From positions 43,385-107,384 of the forward strand of contig JANPIX010000002.1 in NCBI GenBank assembly GCA_031425195.1: a stretch of 64,000 nucleotides of DNA. The letters run 5' to 3'. Below, piece after piece: positions 1-9,375 of the stretch. The notes beneath the pieces are model-generated. The model did no database searches. It was not told the origin of the DNA and worked only from the letters and a program-made list of their open reading frames with translations. The translations under genes were made by a program, and so were the position numbers. The stretch is from JANPIX01 sp031425195 (GTDB taxonomy: Bacteria; Pseudomonadota; Alphaproteobacteria; Rhodobacterales; Rhodobacteraceae). Numbering within the stretch: position 1 is the first letter of the stretch; each line of letters begins with the position of its first letter.

Positions 1-123
1 AAAGGCAACAGACCGTTCAGGTGATGCCTGCGTCTGCGCGAACAGGCGGTCAAAGACGGCCCCAAACCCTTCGCCCGCCGCCAGGGCGGACAGGGCATCG
101 CCAAGGCGGGTCCAGATCGACAT
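1..123 (-). CDS. DjlA/TerB-like co-chaperone, N-terminal fragment
   Basis: Only the first 41 codons are inside the window; the gene runs off the left edge. The ATG lies at 123 on the minus strand and the peptide begins MSIWTRLGDALSALAAGEG, then GFGAVFDRLF and PERSVAF. From memory this resembles the opening of the TerB plus J-domain proteins annotated DjlA in Rhodobacteraceae, which are predicted DnaK co-chaperones. The TerB and J domains would be outside the window, so the identity rests on the N terminus alone. It sits 31 bases downstream of the GNAT gene on the same strand and is probably the last gene seen of the leftward block. Confidence 0.6.
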   Translation of the reverse strand, partial: MSIWTRLGDALSALAAGEGFGAVFDRLFAQTQASPERSVAF

Positions 124-154
124 GTTACTATACTACCCCGGTCAGTTCGGCGTG

Positions 155-643
155 TCAGGACAGGAATTTCTGCATCAGGATCAGATCCCACCACGCACCG
201 AACTTGTATCCCACTTCGCGCAGGGTCACCACTTCGGCAAACCCGATTGCGGCATGAAATTCCCGCCCTGCCGGGTTGGCGGCACTGACCCCCGCAAAAA
301 TCGAATGTGCTCCGCCCGCCCGCGCGTGATCTTCGATCGCCGTCATCAGGGCGCGCCCCTGTCCGCGCCCCCGCGCCTCGGGTGCCAGCAGAATGCTGTG
401 CTCCACAGTGTGGCGGTACCCCGCCCCGCCCCGGAACTGCCCGTAGGTCGCAAAACCCACGACCAGCCCATCCTGTTCCGCCACCAGAAATGCATGGCCC
501 AACGCCGCCTTTTCGGCCAACAGTGCCGTCAGATCATCCTCGGACTTCGGCGTCGGGTTGAAGGTGATAACGGTGTCGCGGATCACCGTGTTCCAGATCG
601 TCAGAATGGCACCGATGTCCGCCGCTCCGGCGTCGCGGATCAT
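155..643 (-). CDS. GNAT family N-acetyltransferase (phosphinothricin acetyltransferase-like)
   Basis: A 162-residue acetyl-CoA-dependent N-acyltransferase. It begins MIRDAGAADIGAILTIWN, the usual start of Pat/Bar-like GNAT proteins, and carries the acetyl-CoA pyrophosphate-binding signature LLAPEARGRGQGRALM (about residues 87-102, R/Q-x-x-G-x-G/A). The C-terminal GFAEVVTLREVGYKFG followed by WWDLILMQ is typical of the phosphinothricin/methionine sulfoximine acetyltransferase subgroup. Its ATG overlaps the stop of the glyoxalase-like gene (ATGA), so the two are probably translationally coupled. The substrate cannot be told; many such proteins act on amino acid analogues. Confidence 0.85.
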   Translation of the reverse strand: MIRDAGAADIGAILTIWNTVIRDTVITFNPTPKSEDDLTALLAEKAALGHAFLVAEQDGLVVGFATYGQFRGGAGYRHTVEHSILLAPEARGRGQGRALMTAIEDHARAGGAHSIFAGVSAANPAGREFHAAIGFAEVVTLREVGYKFGAWWDLILMQKFLS

Positions 644-1254
644 TCCAACACCCTTATCCCCGCCGGGCCGTCAAACGTCGCGCGCATCGCCACCCTGTCA
701 CCGTTCACAAACACCACGCGCGCATCGGTCAACCGCGCGGCCAGCAGGGCACGCAGCGTCGCCGCCTCGGGGTGCGCAATCTCCAACCGCCGCAACCGCA
801 ACCCGCAGTCAGGCAGCGCCTGCGTCGGATGGGCGCGGCCTTCCCACTGGATCAACGCGGGGAATGCGCCGTCGAACGGTAATTTGCCATCCGGCGGTAT
901 CGCCATCTGCCACCGATAATCGCCCCGCGCCAAAGGCACAGCCACCCCCGCGCCCTGCGGGCTGGCCATCAGTTCGCGGTCGATATCGTCACAGCGCACC
1001 ACCCAGTTCGCAAGGCGCGACCTGCCCGAATGATTGTCCATATCGAACCATCGCGGCACATCGGGGCGGGGCGCATCCGGGTCGATGGCGATCACCTCAA
1101 GATACAAATCGCCCATCCCGATCAACCGGTTGTGCGTTCCCATAAGGGGATGCTTGCCGCCCCCCGCTACGGTAACGCCCAGCAAGGATCGAACATGTTC
1201 GCCACCGTCGTCGAGAGTTGCCGCCACCACGGCAAGATGGTCAAACGTCAGCAT
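640..1254 (-). CDS. Glyoxalase-like (VOC superfamily) protein
   Basis: A 204-residue protein beginning MLTFDHLAVVAATLDDG, the opening typical of the Glyoxalase_3-type VOC fold; YLEVIAIDPDAPRP and the C-terminal GPAGIRVLE also fit. VOC proteins are metal-dependent lyases, dioxygenases or binding proteins, and no substrate can be assigned here. The chosen ATG at 1254 overlaps the ppx stop (TGATG); a GTG at 1257 is an alternative. The gene lies between ppx and the GNAT gene, all on the minus strand, which indicates co-transcription. Confidence 0.8.
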   Translation of the reverse strand: MLTFDHLAVVAATLDDGGEHVRSLLGVTVAGGGKHPLMGTHNRLIGMGDLYLEVIAIDPDAPRPDVPRWFDMDNHSGRSRLANWVVRCDDIDRELMASPQGAGVAVPLARGDYRWQMAIPPDGKLPFDGAFPALIQWEGRAHPTQALPDCGLRLRRLEIAHPEAATLRALLAARLTDARVVFVNGDRVAMRATFDGPAGIRVLE

Positions 1255-2816
1255 CACGCCACAGCCTTTGCCTGAATGACAAGCGGCGTCGCCCGCATCG
1301 CCAGCGCCAGCGCATTGAACCGCGATGCCGCCACTTCACCAAACAACCCGTCGCCCCGTTCCGTCAACCGCAGTTCCAGAACCTGCTTCTTCTGGTTCCA
1401 GTGCAGACGCCCCGCCATCTCCGGATTCTCGATGGAAAACATTGCGCCAAACCGCATTGCCTTGCCCAGAATTTCTGCGTCCCGGATCTGATCTTCGGTC
1501 AGCAGCCGGAACAATGGCTCCAAACGTGATCCCGCCCGGCTGTTCTTGTACCGGTGCAGCAGCGCCAGCCCCAGAAACACCCGCCCCGGATGGTCAAGCC
1601 CGCCCAGATTGGCGCGTGTCGCATTGTCGAAACACGCCTCCGCGCGGTAGTCAGGGTGCGCGCGCCATGTCGTGTCATGCAGCAGGCAGGCTGCCTTGAT
1701 CAGACGGATACGGTCCTTGTCTGCCCCCAGAAAGATCGGCGTCAGAAAGGCGAACAACTTCTTGCCAAACCCCGGAACCCGGCCCTGACTTGCCTCTGTC
1801 GCCCGGCAAGCCTCGATCAGCGGGTCGCGCGCCCGCAGACGTTCGGGCATCTGTTCGTAAAGCATCCCCTCGCGGATGCCATAGGCGGAAACGTCAATCT
1901 CGGACGGCTTGAAGATTGTCACCAGTTCGCGCAGCACCTCGCAGGCAAGCGGCACAAGTTCCATCCGCTCCGCCCCCGTGCCGGTTCGCGCGCGCAGCAT
2001 GGCAAGGTCGTGGGCCGCAATCCAGTCGATCGTGTCCAGAACCGAACGCGGCGTCATGCGGTATTCGTGCAGAACCGTCAAAGGATAGTTCCGCCGTTCC
2101 ATATCCAGCCGCGCAATCACCCGCCACGATCCGCCCACCAGATAAATCCGCTCGCCTTCGGATTTCAGCTTGTCGCGCAGATCCCGTAGAATGCGCTCGA
2201 TATGCGCCTGCCGCTTTTTGGGCCCGCCCTCCACCTGTTGCAGACGAAACGGGCCCAGCGGCGATGTCGCCCGCTTGCCAACCTGCCCATCGCCGATCCG
2301 CGCCAGTTCCATCGAATTGCCGCCGATGTCGCATACAATGCCCTTGGCATCCGGCCAGCCAAGCAGAACCCCCTGCGCCGAAAGCCGCGCCTCTTCGTCG
2401 CCATCGATGACCATCATTTTCAATCCGGTTTCCCGCAATACCTGCGCGCGAAACTCCGGTCCGTCCTCGGCCTCGCGCACGGCGGCGGTGGCCACCACGG
2501 TCAGCGGTTCAATCGCCATCCCCTCGGCCAGCAACGCAAACCGCTTCAACGCGGCAAGCGCCCGTTCCTTGCCCCGTGGGTTCAGACGATTCGTTTCCGC
2601 CAGCCCCAGCCCCAGCCCCGCCATGATCTTTTCGTTGTAGAAATAGGCAGGACTGCGCGCCGCCCCGTCAAAAACCACCATCCGGACAGAGTTTGAACCC
2701 ACGTCCACCACTCCAACCCGGCTCAGGGCGCGGGCCGACGGGTCTTCGAAAAGGGCCTTGCCGAACAGCCCCGCATCATCGCCCGAACGGTCGGTATCGG
2801 CGTCATCATCGGTCAT
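1254..2816 (-). CDS. ppx: Exopolyphosphatase (Ppx/GppA family)
   Basis: A 520-residue enzyme that hydrolyses terminal phosphates of polyphosphate (or pppGpp in GppA relatives). The actin-like ATPase fold shows in GVVDVGSNSVRMVVFDG near residue 35 (phosphate-1 loop) and VCDIGGNSMEL near residue 165 (phosphate-2 loop). The C-terminal part contains an HD-like helical region with CLLHDTTWRAHPDYRAE. An in-frame upstream ATG exists at 2858, but the ATG at 2816 gives the natural acidic start MTDDDADTDRSG. It lies downstream of ppk with a 66-base gap, the usual pairing of synthesis and breakdown of polyphosphate. Confidence 0.93.
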   Translation of the reverse strand: MTDDDADTDRSGDDAGLFGKALFEDPSARALSRVGVVDVGSNSVRMVVFDGAARSPAYFYNEKIMAGLGLGLAETNRLNPRGKERALAALKRFALLAEGMAIEPLTVVATAAVREAEDGPEFRAQVLRETGLKMMVIDGDEEARLSAQGVLLGWPDAKGIVCDIGGNSMELARIGDGQVGKRATSPLGPFRLQQVEGGPKKRQAHIERILRDLRDKLKSEGERIYLVGGSWRVIARLDMERRNYPLTVLHEYRMTPRSVLDTIDWIAAHDLAMLRARTGTGAERMELVPLACEVLRELVTIFKPSEIDVSAYGIREGMLYEQMPERLRARDPLIEACRATEASQGRVPGFGKKLFAFLTPIFLGADKDRIRLIKAACLLHDTTWRAHPDYRAEACFDNATRANLGGLDHPGRVFLGLALLHRYKNSRAGSRLEPLFRLLTEDQIRDAEILGKAMRFGAMFSIENPEMAGRLHWNQKKQVLELRLTERGDGLFGEVAASRFNALALAMRATPLVIQAKAVA

Positions 2817-2882
2817 TGGGCAGTCCTTTGGCCAGGCGTTCAGCACGCGACCATGCATCGCAAGGCAGCAGGGGTCAACGAT

Positions 2883-5114
2883 TCACAAATCCTGCGGCGC
2901 CGTTTCGTCACGCGGTTTCGCCAGTCGCGGCACATCCTTTGCCCCGGCCGTCCCGCGCCCCGAAAGCGAAGGGTTCTCCATGAAAAACTTGTGACAACTG
3001 AACGGGTTGGACTGATCACCCTGATGCAGGTTGCGGGTATACTGCCCGTCCGGCTGCAACACCCAGCTTTGCGTCTCATCCGCCAGATTGGCGGCCATGA
3101 TCTGCCCCATGATCTGATTCTTGACTGTGGCGTTCGTGGTTTCCACAAGCGTTTCCACCCGCCGCGTCAGGTTCCGGCCCATCCAGTCGGCAGACGACAG
3201 ATAGACCCGCGCCTTTTGCGACGGCAACCCGTGCCCGTTGCCAAAACAGACAATCCGGCTGTGTTCCAGAAAACGCCCGACCACCGACTTGACTCGAATG
3301 TTGTCGGACAGGCCCTTGATCCCCGGCCGCAATCCGCAGATGCCCCGCACGATCAGGCTGATCTTCACCCCCGCATGGCTCGCCGCATAAAACGCGTCGA
3401 TGATGTCCGGCTCGATCAGGCTGTTCACCTTGCCCCAGATTTCGGCCGGGCGGCCCGCATGGGCATGGGCCGCCTCGTTGGCGATCAGTTCCAGAAGCCT
3501 TGGCTTCAGGGTGATCGGCGCAATGGCAAGGTTCTCCAGCCCCTCGGGCTGCACATAACCCGACAGGTAATTGAACACCTTGGTCGCGTCCCGCCCCAGC
3601 GCCGGGTCACAGGTAAAGAACGACAGGTCGGTATAGATGCGCGCCGTGATCGGGTGATAGTTGCCCGTCCCGTAATGGGTATAGGTCACCAGACTATCGC
3701 CTTCACGCCGCACCACCGTGCTGATCTTCGCATGGGTCTTGTAGTGGATGAACCCGTAAACAACATGCGCGCCCGCCCGCTCAAGCCTGCGCGATTGGCG
3801 GATGTTCGCAGCCTCGTCGAACCGCGCCTTCAACTCCACCAGCGCAGTCACCGATTTTCCCGCCTCGGCAGCCTCGCACAGGGCGCTGACGATGGGGCTG
3901 TCCCAGCTTGTGCGGTACAGCGTCTGCTTGATCGCCAGCACATTGGGGTCGCGCGCCGCCTGCTCGATAAACCGGATCACCATGTCGAACGTCTCGTAAG
4001 GGTGATGCAGCAGCATGTCCTTCTGCCGGATCGCCGCAAACATGTCGCCGTCATGGTCGGTCACGCGTTCGGGCACGCGCGGCGTGAACGGCGGCCACAG
4101 CAGATCGCGGCGGCTCGACAACACCAGTTCCTTCAGATCGGCAATTCCCAAAAGGCCGCGAACTTCCACCACCTCGTCATGTGCGACGGCCAGTTCTTCC
4201 ATGATCAGCGCCTGCAGATCATCCGGTGCACCCGCGCTGATCTTCAAACGGATCACCTCGCCCCGGCGACGCCGTTTCAGCGCGGTTTCAAACTCGCGGA
4301 CCAGATCTTCGGCCTCGTCCTCCACTTCAAGATCGCTGTCGCGCAGCACCCGGAACGCGCAATGGCCCCGGTCTGTGTAGCCCGGAAACAGCATGTTCAG
4401 ATGCAACAGTAACAGTTCTTCCAAGGGCAAAAACCGGTTCTGCCCCGCTTTGGCGGGCAGCGGCACAAACCGGGCAATCTGCTGGGGAATAGGCAGCAAG
4501 GCCTGCAAACTGCGGTGATCGTTCAACCGTTCAAGCTGCAGCGCAAGACAGAACCCTGTGTTCGGAATGAACGGAAACGGGTGGGCGGGGTCAATTGCAA
4601 GCGGCGACAGGATTGGAAACACGTTCTGAACGAAATGCTGCTCCAGAAACTTCAGGTCGCCCACCGTCAGTTTTGACCGCGTCAGGATGGCAATGCCCTC
4701 CGCCTCCATTTCTTTCTTCAGGCGGTTGAACACGGTTTGCTGCGTCAGCATCAGGCCGCGCGCATCGTCGTTGATCAGGGTCAACTGTTCTGCCGGGCTG
4801 TGCCCGTCTTCCGAAGGCGCACGGCTTCCCGCACGGACAAGAGCGCGCAGGCCCGCCACGCGCACAGTGTAAAACTCGTCAAGGTTGGTGGCCGAGATTG
4901 ACAGGAACCGAAGCCGTTCAAGCAAGGGGACAGCAGGGTTCGCCGCTTCGTCCAAAACCCGCCAGTTGAAGGCAAGCCAGCTTAGCTCCCGATTGAAGAA
5001 CCGCTTTGGCCCCGTAAAGCTGCCGGCGGGCAATTCGACAGGTGAAGGAAACGGTGATTGCAGGAAATCCGATGCCGACAGGGCACCCGACTTCAGTTTT
5101 TCGGCAACGGTCAT
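2883..5114 (-). CDS. ppk1: Polyphosphate kinase 1
   Basis: A 743-residue enzyme that reversibly transfers the ATP gamma-phosphate to polyphosphate. The N-terminal domain begins with RFFNRELSWLAFNWRVL and SATNLDEFYTVRVAGL, both PPK1 signatures. The catalytic region holds ALVELKARFDEAANI, THYGTGNYHPITARIYTD (the autophosphorylated histidine region) and VGRFLEHSRIVCFGNG (the second conserved histidine). Its length fits the family. The ATG overlaps the stop of the upstream Hda-like gene (ATGA), and ppx follows, so replication control and polyphosphate metabolism share one transcription block. Confidence 0.97.
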   Translation of the reverse strand: MTVAEKLKSGALSASDFLQSPFPSPVELPAGSFTGPKRFFNRELSWLAFNWRVLDEAANPAVPLLERLRFLSISATNLDEFYTVRVAGLRALVRAGSRAPSEDGHSPAEQLTLINDDARGLMLTQQTVFNRLKKEMEAEGIAILTRSKLTVGDLKFLEQHFVQNVFPILSPLAIDPAHPFPFIPNTGFCLALQLERLNDHRSLQALLPIPQQIARFVPLPAKAGQNRFLPLEELLLLHLNMLFPGYTDRGHCAFRVLRDSDLEVEDEAEDLVREFETALKRRRRGEVIRLKISAGAPDDLQALIMEELAVAHDEVVEVRGLLGIADLKELVLSSRRDLLWPPFTPRVPERVTDHDGDMFAAIRQKDMLLHHPYETFDMVIRFIEQAARDPNVLAIKQTLYRTSWDSPIVSALCEAAEAGKSVTALVELKARFDEAANIRQSRRLERAGAHVVYGFIHYKTHAKISTVVRREGDSLVTYTHYGTGNYHPITARIYTDLSFFTCDPALGRDATKVFNYLSGYVQPEGLENLAIAPITLKPRLLELIANEAAHAHAGRPAEIWGKVNSLIEPDIIDAFYAASHAGVKISLIVRGICGLRPGIKGLSDNIRVKSVVGRFLEHSRIVCFGNGHGLPSQKARVYLSSADWMGRNLTRRVETLVETTNATVKNQIMGQIMAANLADETQSWVLQPDGQYTRNLHQGDQSNPFSCHKFFMENPSLSGRGTAGAKDVPRLAKPRDETAPQDL

Positions 5115-5842
5115 GGGTCATCAATCCAGTTCATCTGCTGTGGGGCATGGCAGGGATTTGTATCGAAAAGGTGACAAAGCGCCTCGGCTGCCAGCGTCCG
5201 GCTGATCGGCGCGCGCCGTTCCAGTGACATCCGGTCCAGCATCGCAACAACAGACCGGGCCGCCGCAAAGGTCCGGTCCATCCGGGCCACAAGATAGGCG
5301 ACAAGCGTGGGGTCCACGGCAACCTGCCGGTCGGCGAACAGTTTGATCATCACGGACGCCAGCAGCGCATCATCCGGCGGCGACAGTTGCGCCAAGGCCG
5401 ACGCTTGCAGCCTGCTTGCCAGATCGGGCAGGGCGATGCCCCAGTCGCGCGGCCCCGCCGTGCCGGTCATCAAAAGGGGGGTGTTGTGTTCCTGCGCCAG
5501 ATTGCACAGATGGAACAACGCCTGCTCTGCCCCCGCCTGTCCCGCAACTTGGTCGGCATTATCCACCGCCACGGCGCGTTTCCCGGCAAGGTCCAGCAGC
5601 CCGGGCCCAGCCTCGGCAAACTGCCCGCCGTCCACCATCACACCACCGGTCTGCCCCACCCAGATCGCTGCAAGATGGGTCTTGCCCGCCCCCACCGGCC
5701 CCGACAGGATCAACCGCCCCGCAGCCCAGGGCGCATGCTGATCCACCATTCCCAAGGCATCCCGGTTGGCGTCCGACACGTAAAAGTCGTCCCGGCCCAA
5801 GGCCGTTCTGACAGGCAGGTCAAAGGCCAGTTGTCCGCTCAC
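5111..5842 (-). CDS. hdaA: Hda-like DnaA-related AAA+ protein
   Basis: A 243-residue DnaA-family ATPase without the DNA-binding domain, as in Hda, which with the sliding clamp stimulates hydrolysis of DnaA-bound ATP after initiation. The start is GTG at 5842, which overlaps the upstream stop (GTGA) and gives SGQLAFDLPVRTALGRDDF; the QLAFDLP segment resembles the clamp-binding motif of Hda. Walker A is LSGPVGAGKTHLAA. The Walker B position reads AVAVDNADQVAG, with one acidic residue where DnaA has two. The DnaA-like C-terminal helical lid includes ARMDRTFAAARSVV and LDRMSLERRAPISRTLA. It lies between an AI-2E permease and ppk. Confidence 0.85.
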   Translation of the reverse strand: MSGQLAFDLPVRTALGRDDFYVSDANRDALGMVDQHAPWAAGRLILSGPVGAGKTHLAAIWVGQTGGVMVDGGQFAEAGPGLLDLAGKRAVAVDNADQVAGQAGAEQALFHLCNLAQEHNTPLLMTGTAGPRDWGIALPDLASRLQASALAQLSPPDDALLASVMIKLFADRQVAVDPTLVAYLVARMDRTFAAARSVVAMLDRMSLERRAPISRTLAAEALCHLFDTNPCHAPQQMNWIDDP

Positions 5843-6921
5843 TTCTGTATCCTGACAGGCGGGTCCTGTCCCGCGACCCCAGTGTAAAGCGGGCTTTTGG
5901 TGTATTGCGCTGCCGCAAACCGGATCAGCACCCCGATGACCGCAGCCACTGGCACGGCAACCAGCAGGCCCAGAAACCCGAACACCGATCCAAAGGCCGA
6001 CAAGGCGAACAACAGCCAGACGGGGTGCAGCCCCACCGAATTGCCAACCAGCCGGGGGGTGATGATGTTCCCCTCCAGAAACTGCCCGATGGCGAAAATT
6101 CCTGCGATAAGCGCAATGGAAAACCAGTCGCCCCAGAACTGGAACAGCGCAAGGCCGATGGCCAGACTGCCCCCCACCAGTGACCCGATGTAAGGGATAA
6201 AGGTGATGGCCCCGGCAATCGCCCCCACGATCAACCCGAACTGCAACCCGGCCAGCATCAGCGTGATGGCGTAAAAACTGCCCAGCACCAGACACACGCT
6301 CAACTGCCCGCGCACAAAGGCCGCGAGCACCCGGTCCGCCTCGCGCGCAATCTCGCGCAGGGTCGGGGCGTGGTCGCGCGGCAAAAGGCTGTCGACGCGC
6401 GCCACCATCCGGTCCCAGTCCAGCAGCAGATAGAACGCGACGACAGGCACAACCACCATCAGCACAACCGCATTGATCACCCCCAGCGCCGAACCAAGCA
6501 GCGTGTTGGCCAACTCCGCCCCCCGCGCCTGAATCCCCGCCGCAATCTGCGCCAGTGTCTGCCGGATGGTCGACGTTTCGTCGGTCAGTTCCGGAAACCG
6601 TTCGGTCAGGAACACCTGCAGCCGCTTGGACATTTCCGGCGCGCTGTTGATCAGCGCCGTCAACTGATTGATCAGCGTCGGAATCACCGCCAGAAACAGC
6701 AGCACCACGATCATCAGCATCAGAACCGAAATAATCGTCGTCGCGGCCACCCGGCTCAGCCCCGCGCGCTGCAGGCGGTCGGCAACGGGATCAAGGAAAT
6801 AGGCAATCGCCCCCCCGATCACAAAGGGCAGCATCACATCGCCCAGCACCCACAGCGTGACAAGAAAGACGGCCGCCGCCAGCCCCCAATAGCGCAGTTG
6901 CAGCTTGATCGGCAGTGCCAT
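5839..6921 (-). CDS. AI-2E family transporter (PerM-like)
   Basis: A 360-residue polytopic membrane protein. Hydrophobic segments occur at about residues 12-50, 60-85, 150-175, 205-260 and 270-335, and PFVIGGAIAYFLDPVADRLQ near residue 30 is a hallmark of the family. The central loop between segments 3 and 4 (INSAPEMSKRLQVFL region) is soluble and helical, as in relatives. Family members export diverse small molecules or ions and are no longer thought of as only autoinducer-2 exporters. It is the first gene of the leftward run and overlaps the Hda-like gene by 4 bases. Confidence 0.9.
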   Translation of the reverse strand: MALPIKLQLRYWGLAAAVFLVTLWVLGDVMLPFVIGGAIAYFLDPVADRLQRAGLSRVAATTIISVLMLMIVVLLFLAVIPTLINQLTALINSAPEMSKRLQVFLTERFPELTDETSTIRQTLAQIAAGIQARGAELANTLLGSALGVINAVVLMVVVPVVAFYLLLDWDRMVARVDSLLPRDHAPTLREIAREADRVLAAFVRGQLSVCLVLGSFYAITLMLAGLQFGLIVGAIAGAITFIPYIGSLVGGSLAIGLALFQFWGDWFSIALIAGIFAIGQFLEGNIITPRLVGNSVGLHPVWLLFALSAFGSVFGFLGLLVAVPVAAVIGVLIRFAAAQYTKSPLYTGVAGQDPPVRIQK

Positions 6922-7008
6922 CGCTCACCCGTGTTTTGCCCCAATCCCTGAAATGACCCAGCCGGGCATCGCTTTCAAGTCCCGCAATGCCTATCGTCTT
7001 GCCCGAGG

Positions 7009-7869
7009 TTACAGGCTGGCCATCGCAACTGGCACCCGCAAGGGCAGCAATTCGACATGGCCCCCGGCGGCAAAGCCGCGCCGCAGCGGCAGGAAGGCGG
7101 CGTCGGGATGGTCGCGGTACAGATCGTTGGTGATGATCTCGACCCCGCTTTGCAGCCCCAGATCGATCAGATGACGGTCTGCAACCATGCCCTTGTGCAC
7201 GACGTCAACCCGCACATCGCGCCGCTGCCCCAAGGCGCGCAGCAACGCCACCTCGTTCATGTAATGCCCGGCCAGTGCATAGCCTGCGGTGGCATCGAAC
7301 ACCACAAGGGCACCACGCCCTTCGGCGCGCAAAAGATCCAGCACTCTGATCAGGGTCGAAAGCAGGGCCTCTGTGGCCGTCCCGGCATTCTTTTCCCAGT
7401 TGATCACATTCGATCCGTCCACCAGCGAAAATGGCACCCCTTCGGCAAGCGCCGGGCGCAGCGCGGGATCAAGTGGCACGGCGGCGCAGACCATTGCCCG
7501 CCATTCAACGCCACCGTTTACTGTGTGATGGGCAAGATGGGTCATCGCCTTGGCCCGCGGATACCGCGCCGCCGCCTCGCGGGCGAGCGCGGCTGTCGCG
7601 TCGCGCGCATTGTCCCGCAAAAGATGCACCGGGCCAAGCCGGGTCAGGACCAGCCCCGCAATTTCAGGCTGATCGGAAATGGCAACAATGGCCCCCCGCA
7701 GATCAAGTTCATAAGCCTCGTTGCGCATCCGTTCGATCAGGGCGGGGTCGGCCACGCTCCGCCCGCGACGCGCCGGGGGCCGCCATCGGCGCAATGCCGC
7801 AAAGACGCCCACCAGCAACACGCCGACAAGCGTCGGGAACAGGATAATGTCGATAATGGCCCCCACCAC
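7009..7869 (-). CDS. Putative membrane-anchored NYN/PIN-like RNase
   Basis: A 286-residue protein starting at GTG (7869). One hydrophobic helix at residues 2-26 (IIDIILFPTLVGVLLVGVF) is followed by a basic RRWRPPARRGR stretch, consistent with an inner-membrane anchor and cytoplasmic body. The C-terminal half looks like a NYN/Zc3h12a-type nuclease fold: FSLVDGSNVINWE (first acidic residue) near residue 150, ALVVFDATAGY near 190, then VVHKGMVADRHLID and VEIITNDLYRDH with further conserved Asp residues. The domain call is by motif pattern, not by search. It stands alone, divergent from proS across 136 bases, and its RNA target is unknown. Confidence 0.55.
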   Translation of the reverse strand: MVGAIIDIILFPTLVGVLLVGVFAALRRWRPPARRGRSVADPALIERMRNEAYELDLRGAIVAISDQPEIAGLVLTRLGPVHLLRDNARDATAALAREAAARYPRAKAMTHLAHHTVNGGVEWRAMVCAAVPLDPALRPALAEGVPFSLVDGSNVINWEKNAGTATEALLSTLIRVLDLLRAEGRGALVVFDATAGYALAGHYMNEVALLRALGQRRDVRVDVVHKGMVADRHLIDLGLQSGVEIITNDLYRDHPDAAFLPLRRGFAAGGHVELLPLRVPVAMASL

Positions 7870-8005
7870 TCATCTTACGATTGAGCGGAGTATCCGGAGT
7901 TCGGGGCGCAGGCGCAAGCGTTCATTGCGGCCGGGCAAGCCACCCTTGCCACTGGCCCCCGCAACACGTTAGGAACCTTGCAAACCCCGATCAAAGGCAA
8001 TTTCC

Positions 8006-9343
8006 ATGCGTCTGACCCGCTATTTCCTGCCCGTTCTCAAAGAAAACCCGGCCGAAGCGCAGATCGTGTCGCATCGTTACATGCTGCGCGCCGGGATGAT
8101 CAAGCAGCAGGCGGCGGGAATTTATTCCTGGCTCCCGCTCGGCTACCGCGTGTTAAAGCGGATCGAGGCGATTGTTCACGAAGAACAGGTTCGCGCCGGG
8201 CACATTCCCCTGCTCATGCCCACGATCCAGCCCGCCGATCTGTGGAAGGAATCCGGCCGCTATGGCGACTACGGCGAAGAGATGCTGCGCATCACCGACC
8301 GGCAGAAACGCGAATTGCTGTTCGGCCCGACAAACGAGGAAATGATCACCGACATCTTCCGCGCCCATGTCACAAGCTACAAGGACCTGCCGCTGACGCT
8401 GTATCACATCCAGTGGAAATTCCGCGACGAGATGCGCCCGCGCTTTGGCGTGATGCGGGGCCGCGAATTCCTGATGAAGGACGGCTACAACTTTGACATC
8501 GACAAGGCCGCGGCCCTGCACGCCTACAACCGCCACATGGTCAGCTATCTGCGCACCTATGAACGCATGGGCCTGACCGCCATTCCGATGCGCGCCGCCA
8601 GCGGCCCGATCGGCGGCGACAACACCCATGAATTCCTTGTGCTGGCGGCAACCGGCGAATCCGAAGTGTTCTATGACAGTGCCGTCACCGACCTGCATCT
8701 GGGCACCCGCGACATCGACTATGACGATCAGGAACAGGTCGCGGCGGTGTGTCAGGAATTCACCACGCTTTATGCCCGGACGGACGAAACCCATGACGTG
8801 GCGCTGTTCGACCAGATCCCGCTGGAGCGTCGCAAATCCGCACGCGGCATCGAAGTGGGGCAGATCTTCTATTTCGGCACCAAATATTCCGAAGCGATGG
8901 GCGCCAATGTGGTAACTGCCGACGGGTCGCGCGTGCCGGTCGAAATGGGGTCGCACGGCATCGGCGTCAGTCGTCTGTTGGGCGCGATCATCGAGGCGTC
9001 GCATGACGACAAGGGGATCATCTGGCCCGAAGGTGTCACACCCTTCCCGGTGGGCATCGTGAACCTGAAACAGGGCGACGCGGGAACCGATGCCGCCTGT
9101 GACGCGATCTACAAGGCGCTTGTCGCCAAGGGGCACGAGCCGCTTTACGACGACCGCGACGAACGCGCCGGTGCCAAGTTCGCCACGATGGACCTGATCG
9201 GTCTGCCCTGGCGGATCACGGTCGGGCCAAGGGGTCTGGCGAACGGGGTGGTTGAACTGACGTCGCGCCGCACGGGTGTGTCGGAAGAATTGCCTGCCGA
9301 CGCGGCCGTTGCCCGCATCGTGCAGATCTATGACGGTGTGTAA
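8006..9343 (+). CDS. proS: Proline--tRNA ligase
   Basis: A 445-residue class II aminoacyl-tRNA synthetase. It starts MRLTRYFLPVLKENPAEAQI and shows motif 2 in FRDEMRPRFGVMRGREFLMK and motif 3 in SHGIGVSRLLGAIIE, with a C-terminal anticodon-binding domain (LYDDRDERAGAKFATMDLIG). It is about 125 residues shorter than E. coli ProS because the large editing insertion is absent, which is normal in alphaproteobacteria; misacylated Ala-tRNA(Pro) is usually cleared by a separate editing protein. The gene is monocistronic in this window. Confidence 0.97.
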   Translation: MRLTRYFLPVLKENPAEAQIVSHRYMLRAGMIKQQAAGIYSWLPLGYRVLKRIEAIVHEEQVRAGHIPLLMPTIQPADLWKESGRYGDYGEEMLRITDRQKRELLFGPTNEEMITDIFRAHVTSYKDLPLTLYHIQWKFRDEMRPRFGVMRGREFLMKDGYNFDIDKAAALHAYNRHMVSYLRTYERMGLTAIPMRAASGPIGGDNTHEFLVLAATGESEVFYDSAVTDLHLGTRDIDYDDQEQVAAVCQEFTTLYARTDETHDVALFDQIPLERRKSARGIEVGQIFYFGTKYSEAMGANVVTADGSRVPVEMGSHGIGVSRLLGAIIEASHDDKGIIWPEGVTPFPVGIVNLKQGDAGTDAACDAIYKALVAKGHEPLYDDRDERAGAKFATMDLIGLPWRITVGPRGLANGVVELTSRRTGVSEELPADAAVARIVQIYDGV

Positions 9344-9375
9344 CCGGGTTTCGCCGCGCTGACGCGCGCCGAGAC

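Noticed and set aside
2853..4412. Long plus-strand open frame opposite ppk
   Set aside because: Its predicted product is rich in His, Arg and Gln with no domain, as expected for the antisense of a GC-rich gene; ppk on the minus strand has all family motifs.
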